Shown here: in pieces, positions 16,800-26,789 of the stretch
Numbering within the stretch: position 1 is the first letter of the stretch
Layout of the letters: each line of letters opens with the position of its first letter
Assembly (NCBI RefSeq): GCF_900188005.1
Contig: NZ_FZNR01000001.1
Coordinates: forward strand, 1,054,001 to 1,118,000
Direction: 5' to 3'
DNA: 64,000 nucleotides
Origin: Actinoplanes regularis
GTDB lineage: Bacteria; Actinomycetota; Actinomycetes; Mycobacteriales; Micromonosporaceae
Notes under the pieces: generated by a model
What the model was told of the DNA's origin: nothing
The model's database searches: none
What the model saw: only the letters and a program-made list of their open reading frames with translations
Program-made: the position numbers and the translations under genes

Positions 16800-19070
16800 G
16801 TGGCGCTCGTGCGCGTGTACTGCGGTCTGGCGTCGGCTGATGATGTGGTGCGTTCGGCTTCGGCCGCACCACTGACCATCGCCGTGGTGGACGACGCGGG
16901 CCGGCTGCTCGGCGTCCACGAGATCAGCGACGACCCGGCCGGTTACGCCCTGCTGGGAACGCTGCTCGTGGAACGCACGACGGGGTTCAGCGACGCGGCC
17001 GTGGCCGCCGACAGTGACGACCACGTCGTCACCTCGCTGCTCACCGCCGCCGGCCGGCCACTGGTCGTGGTCGACGACGACGACGCGGACGACTACGCCG
17101 AACGCTTCTCGGACGACGACTCCCCCGAGGAGATGGCCGCCCCGGCCGCCGCCCGGCGAGCGGTCGGGCTGGCCCGGGCGCTCCAGGCCGGCGCGATCGC
17201 CGCGGTGACCCTCCCCGCACCTCGCGAACTGGTCAGCTACAAGCCGGTCCTGGCCGCGCACGTGGCCATGCTGGTGGGGCGGAGCGCGGCCGCGGCCGCG
17301 CTCCGCGAGGTGCTGCGCGAGCTCTACCCCGCCGCTCTCCGGGCCTACCCGGACCCGGCACACCCGGTGGCCATGGCCGTCCTCGAGGCGGTTCCCGAGC
17401 CCGGCCGGCTGACCGGCAAGGGCGGGGACGCCGCGCAGGAGATCGCCGTCGACCTCGCCCGGGCCGGTCTCGCCTCCGAGGACCAGGCGTACTCCGCGGT
17501 CACCGCGTTGCAGGTGGCGATCAGCGAGTCGCCGCGCCGCGGTGGCATCAACAAATCTCTGGCGCCGGCCGCCGCCGAGGCGGTCCGCCACGCCGTCGCC
17601 GCGGTCCGCACCTGCGACGCCGCGTGCGCCGCCCTGGTCGGCACGCTCGCCGCCCGGACCTCCGCCCCCACAGCCGAACCGAACCTCGGCCGTCGCGCCG
17701 CCCGTCGGGCCGCTGAGCCGGCCGCGACACCGCCGGCGGCGAGTTCCGAGCTCGGCTCCCGGTTCAGCCGCCGCAGCCGCCCCGAGCCCTCGGTGGCCGG
17801 TCTCGGCAGCGGCCCGGCCCGGCCCCAGCCGATGAACGCTCCCCCCGTCGCCCCGGACCCGATCACGCCGCCACCGGTGGCGCCGGCCGCGGCCAACGGG
17901 CTTCCCAGCCGGGTCAGTTCGCCGGGGAACCGGCCGGTGTCGGTTCCGCCGCTTCCGCCGGGCATGACGCCGATCACGCCGGGCACCCGTCCGGTGCCGG
18001 GCAGCCGCACGCCGGCCGCGCCGTCGTCGCCCGCCCCGCGGAACCCGATCTCTCCGGCCGCTCGCAACCCGGTCTCCCCCGCCGCTCGCAACCCGGTCTC
18101 GCTGGGTGGCATGCCGAGCAGCCCGGCCGACGCGGGCGAGCCGTTCCGGCCCACACTCACCAACGCCGAGCTCAACCGGGCCCGCGCCGAGCGGCAGCGC
18201 ACGGTCATCCCGGCCCGGCCGACCACGCGGGCCACGCCGTCGAGCGCCACGCCCAGTGGCCCGGCCGACTTCGCCCTGCCGATGCCGGGTCAGCGGAACA
18301 CACCGGAGACGCCGGAGCCGGGCTCACGGGCCAACTGGCCCCTGCTGAACACCGGTGAGGACGACGCGCTCCCGACCCGGAAGGCGACTGCCGCCCCGGT
18401 CAGCTCGCCCGCCTCCGACGGCCGGGTCAAGCCGCCGTGGCAGGACATGCCGAAGGAGCCGCCGGCGCTGCACCTGGTGGACAAGCAGCTCAACAGTTCG
18501 CGCGCCAAGGCGCCCGGGATCGACCAGCTCGGCGATCCGCCGTCGCTGCGCCTGATCGACGGTGGGGTCCGGGTTCCCTCCATGGACACCAGCCTGCCGC
18601 AGCGGGTGACCGCGCTGGACCGGAGCACCACGCCGCCGGTCCCGTCCGACGGGAGCGACGGCGACCTGCTGATCTTCGCGGCCGCCCGGTCCGCCTGGTT
18701 CACCGGAACCGGCGACTCGGACAACAGCGTCGAATGGTCCAACCCGAACGACAGCGCCTGGCGTGCCGCGCAGAAGGCGGCCACCCCGGCCGTCGCCAAG
18801 GAGACGTCGGCCGGCCTGCCGAAGCGGGTGCCTCAGGCGAACCTGGTGCCCGGTTCCACGCGTGAGGAGCGGCCGCTGCGGATCGTCCGAGACGCCGCCT
18901 CCATCGCGGCGCACACCACCGGGTACTTCCGGGGCTGGCGGCGCGGGCAGGAGATCGGCGGCTTTGCGATGGGCGGCCGTCCGGGCCGCGAGGCGGCCGG
19001 TGGGTGGGACTTCACCCGCGACCGGGAAGGCGCCGACGAGTACCGCAACGGTGCCGGCGGAGGCCGCTGA
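16800..19070 (+). CDS. IS110-transposase-derived domain fused to Pro-rich linker and conservon-kinase C-terminal module
   Basis: GTG 16800 is preceded by GGGGAGGAGG with 8-nt spacing; 756 aa. Residues 1-205 follow the layout of actinobacterial IS110-family N-terminal domains: VRVYCGL, TIAVVDDAGRLLGVHEISDD, LLTAAGRPLVVVD, DDYAERFS, REVLRELYPAALRAY, AMAVLEAVPEPGRLT. The conserved acidic catalytic positions look lost and no C-terminal transposase_20 domain follows. Residues 300-620 are a low-complexity P/A/R region. Residues 631-740 carry SAWF, AWRAAQKA, GLPKRVPQANLVPG and a YFRGWRRG tail, the same module as the end of CvnA (20796-24269). Probably a domesticated regulator or structural partner of the conservon, not a mobile element. 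Confidence 0.65.
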   Translation: MALVRVYCGLASADDVVRSASAAPLTIAVVDDAGRLLGVHEISDDPAGYALLGTLLVERTTGFSDAAVAADSDDHVVTSLLTAAGRPLVVVDDDDADDYAERFSDDDSPEEMAAPAAARRAVGLARALQAGAIAAVTLPAPRELVSYKPVLAAHVAMLVGRSAAAAALREVLRELYPAALRAYPDPAHPVAMAVLEAVPEPGRLTGKGGDAAQEIAVDLARAGLASEDQAYSAVTALQVAISESPRRGGINKSLAPAAAEAVRHAVAAVRTCDAACAALVGTLAARTSAPTAEPNLGRRAARRAAEPAATPPAASSELGSRFSRRSRPEPSVAGLGSGPARPQPMNAPPVAPDPITPPPVAPAAANGLPSRVSSPGNRPVSVPPLPPGMTPITPGTRPVPGSRTPAAPSSPAPRNPISPAARNPVSPAARNPVSLGGMPSSPADAGEPFRPTLTNAELNRARAERQRTVIPARPTTRATPSSATPSGPADFALPMPGQRNTPETPEPGSRANWPLLNTGEDDALPTRKATAAPVSSPASDGRVKPPWQDMPKEPPALHLVDKQLNSSRAKAPGIDQLGDPPSLRLIDGGVRVPSMDTSLPQRVTALDRSTTPPVPSDGSDGDLLIFAAARSAWFTGTGDSDNSVEWSNPNDSAWRAAQKAATPAVAKETSAGLPKRVPQANLVPGSTREERPLRIVRDAASIAAHTTGYFRGWRRGQEIGGFAMGGRPGREAAGGWDFTRDREGADEYRNGAGGGR

Positions 19071-19100
19071 CCCCGGGGTCACCCAGCTGAGAGTTGGCTA

Positions 19101-19139
19101 CGAGGACGGCCGCGACCCATCGGGTCGCGGCCGTCCTCG
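19101..19139. terminator. Strong terminator hairpin
   Basis: A perfect 18-bp stem pairs 19101-19118 with 19122-19139 around an ATC loop, about 30 bp after the plus-strand stop at 19070. It most likely ends the IS110-like gene transcript. Confidence 0.85.
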
Positions 19140-19289
19140 CATTCCTGGTACCCGCGGCGTTCGGATCGGCGATCCCCGGCTCGGCCGCCCTGGGCACCCT
19201 CTCGCCGGATCGCGTCCAAGGACTCGCAGCGGCACAAGATTACTGAGTGTTACCAAACGGCTGCGCGGAACACCTGTCCGGAAGCGCGC

Positions 19290-19324
19290 GAAAGCCCCGC
19301 TCCGACTCGCGGAGCGGGGCTTTC
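19290..19324. terminator. Terminator hairpin at the end of the conservon operon
   Basis: A 15-bp perfect stem (19290-19304 with 19310-19324) closes a 5-nt loop just beyond the minus-strand stop at 19333. The arms start GAAAGCCCC and end GGGGCTTTC, so both strands have a short T run. Together with 19101-19139 it separates the two convergent units. Confidence 0.85.
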
Positions 19325-19332
19325 ACCGTTCG

Positions 19333-19944
19333 TCAGGCGGGCGCTACCGCGCGCGTGCGACGCATCGTCAACACATACTCGACAAGCGAGATGAGGACGT
19401 TCTTCGTCGACTCACGGTTGCGGGCGTCGCAGCTCACCACCGGCACGTCGCTCGAGATCGCCAGCGCGTCCCGAACGTCCTGCGGGTTGTGGTACTGCAT
19501 GCCGTCGAAGCAGTTTATCGCCACCAGGTACGGCAGGCGACGGTGCTCAAAGAAGTCGATGGCGGCGAAGCAGTCGGCGAGCCGACGCGTATCCACCATC
19601 ACCACCGCACCGATCGCGCCCCGCACCAGCTCGTCCCACATGAACCAGAACCGGGTCTGGCCAGGCGTTCCGAACAGGTACAGAATCAGGTCGCGATCGA
19701 TGCTGATGCGGCCGAAGTCCATGGCCACGGTGGTCGTCTGCTTACCCGGCACCTGCCGGTTGTCGTCGACACCCACACCGGCCGAAGTCATGATCGCCTC
19801 GGTGGTCAATGGGGTGATCTCCGAGACCGACCCCACCAGCGTCGTCTTACCAACGCCGAAGCCACCGGCGATGACAATCTTCGCCGATGTCACGCGCCCG
19901 CCCGCGGCGGGACGTTGCGACATGTCAGAGCCTGCGAAGTCCAC
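19333..19944 (-). CDS. cvnD: Conservon GTP-binding protein
   Basis: Small Ras-like GTPase that ends the conservon; 203 aa. G1 is IVIAGGFGVGKTTLVGSVSE, switch II/G3 is DLILYLFGTPGQTRFWFMWD and the base-recognition region is VAINCFDG (variant of NKxD). GTG 19944 follows GGAAAGGG and overlaps cvnC; ATG 19923 (MSQRPAAGG) is an alternative start just after the cvnC stop. In the known conservon model CvnA-D assemble at the membrane in a G-protein-like switch. Order A-B-C-D is complete here. Confidence 0.93.
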   Translation of the reverse strand: MDFAGSDMSQRPAAGGRVTSAKIVIAGGFGVGKTTLVGSVSEITPLTTEAIMTSAGVGVDDNRQVPGKQTTTVAMDFGRISIDRDLILYLFGTPGQTRFWFMWDELVRGAIGAVVMVDTRRLADCFAAIDFFEHRRLPYLVAINCFDGMQYHNPQDVRDALAISSDVPVVSCDARNRESTKNVLISLVEYVLTMRRTRAVAPA

Positions 19945-20311
19945 TCAGCACCCTTTCCAGCAGTTCCGTGCCTACCGCGTCGGTCTCATCCTCAAGCGAG
20001 GTGGGCTCGTAGACCGCGACCAGGCCGTCAGTGGCCATATCGGCGACGATCACACGTGCCACACCGAGCGGCAGTTGCATGCGTGCGGCGATCTCAGCCA
20101 GCGACTGAACTCGGCCGCCGTCACACATCGCCGCGATGTACTGATGCTCGCTTCCACCCTGGCTGCCGCGGACTATTCCAGAACGGCCGCGCACGGTTGT
20201 CTCGACCAGCGCTTCCAGCGCTATCTCAAGCTTCGGCCGGGTTCGACCACGGGTCACGGCATACGGCCTGACCAGCGCGCCGGTCGGCTCATCGCGTTCA
20301 GGCATCGTCAC
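19925..20311 (-). CDS. cvnC: Conservon DUF742 protein
   Basis: DUF742 family, 128 aa. It contains LVRPYAVTRGRT, a wing-like segment SLAEIAARMQLPLGVARVIV that suggests a winged-helix fold, and VADMATDGLVAVYEP. GTG 20311 is chosen because GGGAGGGG lies six bases upstream; TTG 20317 and ATG 20305 are alternatives. It lies between the roadblock and GTPase genes, overlapping the latter. In conservons this protein is thought to bridge the GTPase and the kinase complex. Confidence 0.92.
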   Translation of the reverse strand: MTMPERDEPTGALVRPYAVTRGRTRPKLEIALEALVETTVRGRSGIVRGSQGGSEHQYIAAMCDGGRVQSLAEIAARMQLPLGVARVIVADMATDGLVAVYEPTSLEDETDAVGTELLERVLSGLRRL

Positions 20312-20394
20312 CGTCAACCCCTCCCTCGGCCTCTAGAAGTGTATTGGTTCTCAAGTTCCAGGACAGTAGCCGGATAGGCCGGCTCACCGCGCCT

Positions 20395-20799
20395 TCAGCC
20401 CAGCACCCCGGCCGCGGACCGCGGCGCGGGAGTCAGCGCCTCGCCGACGCGGTCGACCAGGAGAGCCATTTCGTAGCCGACCTGACCGACGTCGCAGCTA
20501 CGAGCTGCGAGCACCGCGAACGAGGAGCCATCGGAAATGGACATCAGGAACAGGAATCCGTTGTCCATCTCCACGACCGTCTGCAAAACGGCGCCACCCT
20601 CGAAGCACCGGGCCGCGCCCTGGGTAAGGCTGACCAAGCCGGACGCGATGGCGGCCAGCTGGTCCGCACGATCCCGGGGGAGGTCCCGCGAGGCCGCCAG
20701 GAGCAGGCCGTCGGCGGAGACCGCGATCGCGTGCGCGACCCCGGGAACGCGGTCAGCAAAGTTGGCCAGCAGCCAACCGAGATCCTGCGTAGATGTCAT
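20395..20799 (-). CDS. cvnB: Conservon roadblock/LC7 domain protein
   Basis: Roadblock/LC7 regulator, 134 aa. Typical segments are [56 protein letters not shown] and [23 protein letters not shown] 20799 overlaps the cvnA stop as ATGA, so the two should be made together. Roadblock proteins bind and modulate small GTPases, consistent with CvnD two genes downstream. Confidence 0.95.
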   Translation of the reverse strand: MTSTQDLGWLLANFADRVPGVAHAIAVSADGLLLAASRDLPRDRADQLAAIASGLVSLTQGAARCFEGGAVLQTVVEMDNGFLFLMSISDGSSFAVLAARSCDVGQVGYEMALLVDRVGEALTPAPRSAAGVLG

Positions 20800-23700
20800 G
20801 CCTCATGCTCCTTGCCAGCCTGCGAGGGCTGCTGCCCTCCCGGAGTCTCCTCCAGGTTGGTCGATTGTTCCTTGGTGCGACCGCGTGCGACACCCCGGTG
20901 GTACGCGGACAACAGACCGCGAACCCCTTCGGGCGTACGACGCTGGACGGAGTTACCGCCCCGGTCGACACCGCCGGGGACGAGTTGCGCCATCGGCGTG
21001 CGCTTCGGCAGGCCCGCCGTGGTGGTCGTGTCGATCGTGACTTCGGAGGCCTTACGAGCCGCCTGCCATCCGTCGTCGGCCGCAGTCTGCCACGGGCTCG
21101 TGGGCGCCGCGGCGCCGCCGTAGGAGCCGGCACCGGCGGCCGACGCGGGTGCGCCGACCGTCGCCGTGTCGAGCTCCCGGGCCTCCGGAGAGGCCGCCTG
21201 CTGCGGCACCCCGGTGTTGCGGGCCGGCTCGCCGGTCGAGATCCGCTGCGAGACCACCGCGTTGTCACCGGTACCGGAGACGACCGGCTTGCTCGGGGTC
21301 GCCTGGGTTGTGGTGAACCAGGCGGACTCGAGCTCCCGGAAGATCGGCAGCTCCATGGTCTCGTCGGCGAACGGCACCGCACCCTCGCGGGCGGCCGGCG
21401 AGGCCTGCGCCGCTGCGATCTGCGCCGCCGCGGTCGCCTGGTCGGCGGCCGGGCTGCTGACCGGAGCCACCGACGCGTCCCACGCGGGCGGGGCCGACGC
21501 GGGCAACGCCGCCATGGGCGGGTTGACCGGACGGGCCACCTCGGGGTGCGGCTCGGCGTTCTCCGGGCGGTAACGCGGGATCTCGGCGGTCATGTCGAGC
21601 GCCGCGGCCAGGTTCTCCGGGACGTGCGGGGTCTCCCGCTCACCGGCGACCGGCGGCCAGGCCGGCGGCGCCGACGCGAACGAGTTCGCCGAAGTCGGAC
21701 CGGTCGGTGCGGGCGAGACCGGCGGAGCCGAGCTGACCGGCGGGGCCGACGGAACCGGCGGGGCGGACACCGGCGGCATGTACGGGGAACGGCCCTGGCT
21801 CTCCGGGTTGGCCGGGAGCTGGCGCGGAATGGACGCGCCGAAGCCGTTCACGTCCCCGTCCGGACGCTGGAAGTCGTTGCCACCGCGACGCTGCGCGAGC
21901 TCGTCCAGCCCCGCGAACCCCTGCGGGCCGGCGCTGATCGGGCCGGACGGCAGCGGCGGGAGCGGCTCGTTGCTGCGCGGGCCGAAACCGCCGGACGAGC
22001 CGTTGAGGCCGCCGCCGGAGCCGTTGAAACCGCCGAAACCGTTCGAGCCGTTGGCCGAGCCGTTGTAGCCGTTCATCCCACCGCCGAAGCCGTTGGACGG
22101 CGCACCGGTCAGGTCGGACCAGGCCGGGACGGAACCGTTGGTGCCGTTGGCACCCGGGTATCCACCACGACCGCTCTCCAGGGCGAGCGGCTCACCGTAC
22201 GGCGGCATCGCGGCCGGCGGCGCGTCGTAACCACCCGGCATACGGGCGGGCGACGCGCTGGCCAGGACGGAGACGGGCAGACCAACCTCAGCGAGGGTCC
22301 CCCGCTCCCGGTCGGCCGGGCGGAGTTCGACGCGGACGCTGTGCCGGTTCGCCAGCCGGGCGACCACGACGAGGCCCATCATCCGGGAGACGGCCACGTC
22401 CACTGTGGGCGGGTTGGCCAGCCGCTCGTTCAGGTCGCGCAGCTGCTCCCGGCTGATACCGATGCCGTGGTCCTCGACGGTGAGCACCGCGTGCTCACCG
22501 TTCCTGCGGGCCTCCACCAGAACGTTGGAGTTCGGCGGGGAGAAGGCGGTCGCGTTGTCGAACAGCTCGGCGACCAGGTGGACCATGTCGTTGACGGCGT
22601 GCGCCGACACCTCGATGTCCCGGTCGATGACGCCGAACTCGATCCGGGTGTAGTGCTCGACCTCGGACTGCGCGGCGCGCAGCACGTCGATCAGAGCCGC
22701 CGGCTCGCGCTGCACACGGGTGGAGTCCGCGCCCGCGAGAACCAGGAGGTTCTCGTCGTTACGCCGCATTCGGGTGGCCAGGTGGTCGAGCTGGAAGAGC
22801 TCGGCCAGCCGGTCCGGGTCCTCCTCGCCGCGCTCCAGCCGGTCCAGGTGACCGATGAGCCGGTCGACCAGGATCTGCGAACGGCGGGCGAGGTTGACGA
22901 ACATGGTCGCAACCGAGGCACGCAGGGCGGCCTGCTCGGCCGCGGTCCGCACCGCTTCCAGGTGGACCGCGTTGAACGCCTCGGTCACCTGCCCGAACTC
23001 GTCCCGGCTACGCACCGGGAGGGGCTCGGCGATCTGGTCGGCGACCTGAGCCGGGGTGAGCGACGCGGAGAGCGCCGGGTCACGCAGCCGGCTGACCGCG
23101 TGCGGCAGGCCGAACTGGGCGACCGCGAGGGCACCCTGACGCAGTTCCCGCAGCGAGCGGGCCATCGACCGGGCGACGAGCCAGGCGAACAGGATCGCCA
23201 GCAGCAGCATGCCGAGCAGGAGGCTGGTCTCCACGAAGACCGTACGGTTCGTGGTGTTCCGCTTCTCGGTGGCCTCGGCGACGATGCTCTTGTCGAGCTG
23301 CGCCTCGACCTGCTGGAAGGTGCCGTCCCAGTCGGCGAACGCCTTGTCCCAGGAATCAGTCTCGAGGTGGTTTCGGCTGATGTCCGTGTCGAAGTTCGTC
23401 TGCAGCGGGGTGACCAGGTTGTCGGCCGCGCGGAACTGCGCGTTGTCCTTGGTCATCTTGGTGAAGAGGTCGAACTCACCGTTGGTGGCGACCGCTTTGA
23501 GGTTGTCCCGGGAGAGCTTGAAGCCGGTCTCCGCGGTCAGCAGCGCCTGCCGCTGGGTGGCCTTGAACTGCTTGAGACCGATGACCTCGTGACCGAGGTA
23601 GCGCTTCTCGGAGATGAACTCCTTGGCGCGGGCAACCTCGGCGACCGCCCGGAGGTGGTCGCTCAGGTCCGTGTCGCCGGCCTGCTGGGCCGCCGCGTCA

Positions 23701-24269
23701 CGAACCGCGATCAGGTCCTTGACCAGGGTGTTGTACGTGGTCTCGACGTTGTCGAGGTCCTCGATGCCCTTGGTGACCTTGGTCCGGTAGGTGGTGAGGT
23801 CAGCCAGGTTGTTGTCCAGCCGGGAGAGCAGCTGCTCGACACGGGTCGGCTGCACATCCACCGCGGCACGCTGCTGGGCGTAACGCCCGATGGCCGCCTC
23901 GACCTTCGGGAGAACGCCGTTGTACTTCGTCACGGCGGCGTTCTTCGCCTGGGTGTCCACCTGAAGTGGATCACGGAATTTCTTGTCCGTCGCGACCGCG
24001 ATCATCATCGCGTACGCCCGCTCGTCCTGGATCTGGTCCGCAAGGCCACCAGCGGCCTCGGCCAGCGTCGACAGGGCTCGCGCGTTATCCGCGTTGTCGG
24101 CTTGATCGATGTGCTCGACCAGACCGTTCACGCCGACGATGATCGTCGCGACGGTCGGCACGAGCATGATCAGACCAAGCTTGGACCAGATGGGTAGGTC
24201 TCGCAGCCGGCCCGCGGGCCGCCGCAGACGCGACATGACGCCGTCCGCCTCACTTGGGCGCTTGCTCAC
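20796..24269 (-). CDS. cvnA: Conservon sensor histidine kinase-like ATPase with nitrate-type sensor domain
   Basis: Membrane sensor, 1157 aa. GTG 24269 is preferred because AGGAGG lies seven bases upstream. TM1 is at about 31-51 ([17 protein letters not shown]); an extracellular helical nitrate/NIT-type sensor domain runs 55-340; TM2 is at about 345-367; then a HAMP-like linker. [16 protein letters not shown] (about 493) is the H-box seen in nitrate-sensor kinases. ATP-binding motifs are [16 protein letters not shown] (about 566) and VEDHGIGIS (about 596). A long Pro/Gly/Ala-rich tail (680-1157) ends in SAWF (982-985) and GLPKR (1086-1090) elements. The same module ends the convergent IS110-like protein. 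First gene of cvnABCD. Confidence 0.94.
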   Translation of the reverse strand: MSKRPSEADGVMSRLRRPAGRLRDLPIWSKLGLIMLVPTVATIIVGVNGLVEHIDQADNADNARALSTLAEAAGGLADQIQDERAYAMMIAVATDKKFRDPLQVDTQAKNAAVTKYNGVLPKVEAAIGRYAQQRAAVDVQPTRVEQLLSRLDNNLADLTTYRTKVTKGIEDLDNVETTYNTLVKDLIAVRDAAAQQAGDTDLSDHLRAVAEVARAKEFISEKRYLGHEVIGLKQFKATQRQALLTAETGFKLSRDNLKAVATNGEFDLFTKMTKDNAQFRAADNLVTPLQTNFDTDISRNHLETDSWDKAFADWDGTFQQVEAQLDKSIVAEATEKRNTTNRTVFVETSLLLGMLLLAILFAWLVARSMARSLRELRQGALAVAQFGLPHAVSRLRDPALSASLTPAQVADQIAEPLPVRSRDEFGQVTEAFNAVHLEAVRTAAEQAALRASVATMFVNLARRSQILVDRLIGHLDRLERGEEDPDRLAELFQLDHLATRMRRNDENLLVLAGADSTRVQREPAALIDVLRAAQSEVEHYTRIEFGVIDRDIEVSAHAVNDMVHLVAELFDNATAFSPPNSNVLVEARRNGEHAVLTVEDHGIGISREQLRDLNERLANPPTVDVAVSRMMGLVVVARLANRHSVRVELRPADRERGTLAEVGLPVSVLASASPARMPGGYDAPPAAMPPYGEPLALESGRGGYPGANGTNGSVPAWSDLTGAPSNGFGGGMNGYNGSANGSNGFGGFNGSGGGLNGSSGGFGPRSNEPLPPLPSGPISAGPQGFAGLDELAQRRGGNDFQRPDGDVNGFGASIPRQLPANPESQGRSPYMPPVSAPPVPSAPPVSSAPPVSPAPTGPTSANSFASAPPAWPPVAGERETPHVPENLAAALDMTAEIPRYRPENAEPHPEVARPVNPPMAALPASAPPAWDASVAPVSSPAADQATAAAQIAAAQASPAAREGAVPFADETMELPIFRELESAWFTTTQATPSKPVVSGTGDNAVVSQRISTGEPARNTGVPQQAASPEARELDTATVGAPASAAGAGSYGGAAAPTSPWQTAADDGWQAARKASEVTIDTTTTAGLPKRTPMAQLVPGGVDRGGNSVQRRTPEGVRGLLSAYHRGVARGRTKEQSTNLEETPGGQQPSQAGKEHEA

Positions 24270-24718
24270 GTCACCGTCCTCCTGATTCGGGCCCGGCATT
24301 CGGCTCGCCGGGCTCCGCGCACGACCGACTCGCCGGGTCGGGCCCCCGAGATTCCATCACGACGAGTGTCAAAGAGAAAGAGCAGGCGGACACGGACCGG
24401 TTGTGTGACGCGATGTTGCAACGTCCCAGTTGGACATCGCCGGTCTGAAATCACTACCTGTTGAGGTGCATGTATCTCAAGGTCACTCATGCAGTCGGCA
24501 CGGCGTTGGGGGGTGGGGCGCAGGCCGACGGTCAGATCGTAGTCGATCGCGACAGGACTGACGATGGCTCGGTCTCGCGCGATCGGCAAGGCAAGATGCC
24601 GCATTATGCCAAGTTTGTAGGCGGCAGTGTAGCCGAACGGTGGAGGCCGCGATCCGGACAGGTAATTTCGCCTGACGTACGTTCGCTCCTTTCCCGGAAA
24701 AGGGCGACAAGCCGGACT
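24270..24718. other. 449-bp upstream region of the conservon, no gene
   Basis: No coding signal is supported between the add stop and cvnA. The stretch is relatively A+T-richer than its surroundings, as expected for a regulatory region, and contains the 20-bp imperfect palindrome at 24461-24480. AGGAGG near 24280 serves cvnA. I could not fix a -35/-10 pair. Confidence 0.5.
24461..24480. promoter_or_regulatory. Imperfect 20-bp palindrome upstream of cvnA
   Basis: TTGAG and CTCAA arms flank a CATG centre, with 16 of 20 positions agreeing between the two half-sites. It lies about 190 bp upstream of the cvnA start in the long non-coding region. Length, symmetry and position suit a dimeric regulator's operator; no specific regulator can be named. 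Confidence 0.4.
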
Positions 24719-25843
24719 TCAGGCCAGCAACTTGGCGTACGCCGGCTTGATCACTTCGTTGATCAACGCCAATCGCTCGTCATACGGGATGAACGCCGAC
24801 TTCATCGCGTTGATGGTCAACCATTGCAGTTCCGCCCAGCCCCAGCCGAACGCCTCAGCGAGCAGGCTCATCTCCCTGCTCATCGATGTCCCGCTCATCA
24901 ACCGGTTGTCGGTGTTGACGGTGACCCGGAAGCGAAGATCGTGCAGCAGTTTGATCGGATGCCCGGCGATCGAGTCGGCCGCGCCGGTCTGCACGTTCGA
25001 CGACGGGCAGAGCTCCAGCGGGATCCGCTTGTCCCGGACGTACGCCGCGAGCCGCCCCAGCACCGGCGGGGCCGCCTCGGTGCCGCCGGTCGCGGTGACC
25101 GAGCTCGGACCGGTCGGCACCGCGGTGATGTCGTCGATCAGCCGGACGCCGTGCCCCAGCCGGTCGGCGCCGCACCACTGGATGGCCTCCCAGATCGACG
25201 GCAGGCCGAACGCCTCGCCGGCGTGGATGGTGAAGTGGAAGTTCTCCCGCTGCAGGTACTCGAACGCGTCGAGGTGCCGGGTGGGCGGGAAGCCGGCCTC
25301 GGCACCGGCGATGTCGAAGCCGACCACGCCGGCGTCCCGGAACCGCACGGCCAGCTCGGCGATCTCCTGCGAGCGGGCGGCGTGCCGCATCGCGGTCACC
25401 AGGGTGCCGATCCGGATCGGGGTGCCCTGAGCGGCCGCCTCCGCGCAACCCTCGCGGAAACCGGCGTGCACGGCCTCGACCACCTGGTTCAGCGTGAGAC
25501 CACGCTCCAGGTGCTGCTCGGGGGCGTAACGGACCTCGGCGTAGACCACCCCGTCGGCGGCCAGGTCGAGCGCGCACTCCCGGGCGACCCGGTGCAGGCC
25601 CTCCTCGGTCTGCATCACCGCGACGGTGTGCGCGAACGTCTCCAGGTACCGTTCCAGCGAGCCGGAGTCCGCGGCGGCGACGAACCAGTCGCCCAGCCGG
25701 GCCGGGTCGGTCTCGGGCAGCTCATGGCCGGCCGCGGCGGCCAGCTCCACGATCGTGGCCGGCCGTAAACCACCGTCCAGGTGATCGTGCAGCAGAACCT
25801 TGGGAACCTTGACGATGTCCGAATGTGCGATGCCAGCCATCAT
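24719..25843 (-). CDS. add: Adenosine deaminase
   Basis: Zinc-dependent deamination of (deoxy)adenosine to (deoxy)inosine; 374 aa. Metal ligands are in [14 protein letters not shown] (HxH), the catalytic segment [10 protein letters not shown] has the His and Glu, and [17 protein letters not shown] contains the late Asp. Start: two adjacent ATGs at 25843 and 25840, without a Shine-Dalgarno; TACGCT at 25847-25852 would give a leaderless transcript starting near 25840. It is divergent from the 23S rRNA methyltransferase gene. Confidence 0.94.
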   Translation of the reverse strand: MMAGIAHSDIVKVPKVLLHDHLDGGLRPATIVELAAAAGHELPETDPARLGDWFVAAADSGSLERYLETFAHTVAVMQTEEGLHRVARECALDLAADGVVYAEVRYAPEQHLERGLTLNQVVEAVHAGFREGCAEAAAQGTPIRIGTLVTAMRHAARSQEIAELAVRFRDAGVVGFDIAGAEAGFPPTRHLDAFEYLQRENFHFTIHAGEAFGLPSIWEAIQWCGADRLGHGVRLIDDITAVPTGPSSVTATGGTEAAPPVLGRLAAYVRDKRIPLELCPSSNVQTGAADSIAGHPIKLLHDLRFRVTVNTDNRLMSGTSMSREMSLLAEAFGWGWAELQWLTINAMKSAFIPYDERLALINEVIKPAYAKLLA

Positions 25844-25866
25844 GGAAGCGTAGAGGGAAGACTCGA

Positions 25867-26667
25867 ATGATCGATGGCGCATTGCCGTTCCTGTGGTGCC
25901 CGGTGTGTCATGAGCCACTCAGAAGGTGTGAGCGGGCGCTGCGATGCCCGGTCGGGCACAGCTTCGACATGGCGAAGCAGGGGTACGCCGACCTCAGCGC
26001 CGGGCGCCTGCCGCACACCGGTGACAGCGCCGAGATGATCACCGACCGCGCCGCGTTCCTCGCCGCCGGCCACTACGACTTCATCGCCGCCGCCCTCGCG
26101 GAGCACCCCACCGACGGGCTGGTACTGGACGCCGGCACCGGGACCGGGGACTACCTGGCGCGCTTCCTGGACGCCTCCCCGGCTGCGACCGGGCTCGGTC
26201 TGGACGTCTCCAAGCCGGCCCTGCGCCGGGCCGCCCGGGCCCACCCGCGCGCCGCGGCGGTGCTGACCGACCTGTGGCGGCCGCTGCCGGTCGCGGACGA
26301 CTCGGCAACGGTGATCCTGAACGTCTTCGCTCCGCGCAACGGCGCCGAGTTCCAGCGCGTGCTGCGCCGGGACGGCCGCCTGCTGGTGGTCACCCCGGCC
26401 GCCGACCACCTGGCCGAGATGGTCACCGCCCACGGCCTGATCCAGGTCGACCCGGACAAGGCGGCGCGGGTCAGCGGCGCCCTGGACGAGCACTTCGAGC
26501 CGGTAAGTACGACCGTTCACCGGCACGAGATGCGGTTGACCGGGACCGAGGTCCGCACGCTGATCGGGATGACCCCCAGCGCCCGTCACGTCCCGGTGGA
26601 GGACCTGCCCACCACCGAGCTCACCGTGACCGCCGCGGTGCGCCTCGCGGTCTACCGGCCGCGCTGA
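25867..26667 (+). CDS. 23S rRNA (guanine-N1)-methyltransferase, RlmA family
   Basis: SAM-dependent methyltransferase of the RlmA(I/II)/TlrB type, 266 aa. An N-terminal zinc-binding knuckle (CPVC, then C near ERALRC and PVGH) is followed by [23 protein letters not shown] (motif I), [19 protein letters not shown] and [21 protein letters not shown] 25867 follows AGGGAAG. The family methylates G745 or G748 of helix 35 and the TlrB branch gives tylosin-type resistance; which base is modified here cannot be told. A host housekeeping role is most likely. Confidence 0.88.
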   Translation: MIDGALPFLWCPVCHEPLRRCERALRCPVGHSFDMAKQGYADLSAGRLPHTGDSAEMITDRAAFLAAGHYDFIAAALAEHPTDGLVLDAGTGTGDYLARFLDASPAATGLGLDVSKPALRRAARAHPRAAAVLTDLWRPLPVADDSATVILNVFAPRNGAEFQRVLRRDGRLLVVTPAADHLAEMVTAHGLIQVDPDKAARVSGALDEHFEPVSTTVHRHEMRLTGTEVRTLIGMTPSARHVPVEDLPTTELTVTAAVRLAVYRPR

Positions 26668-26789
26668 CCACCGGGCGCCGCGCGGACCTCGCGCGAGCCG
26701 GCCACGGGGCGAGGCCGAGAGGCCCACGGACGGGACTCCGCCGGTCGTACCGCCGAAAGGGTCGACCGCGAGCACCGCGGACCGCGCCC

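Noticed and set aside
16800..19070. An active IS110 insertion sequence
   Set aside because: No C-terminal transposase domain, catalytic acidic residues seem lost, and the gene is embedded in an ordered, convergent arrangement with its own terminator.
20793..24197. A 1134-codon open frame antisense to cvnA
   Set aside because: It mirrors the cvnA codon pattern, is dominated by R, G, V, D and L without any domain motif, and has no Shine-Dalgarno. It is a G+C artefact.
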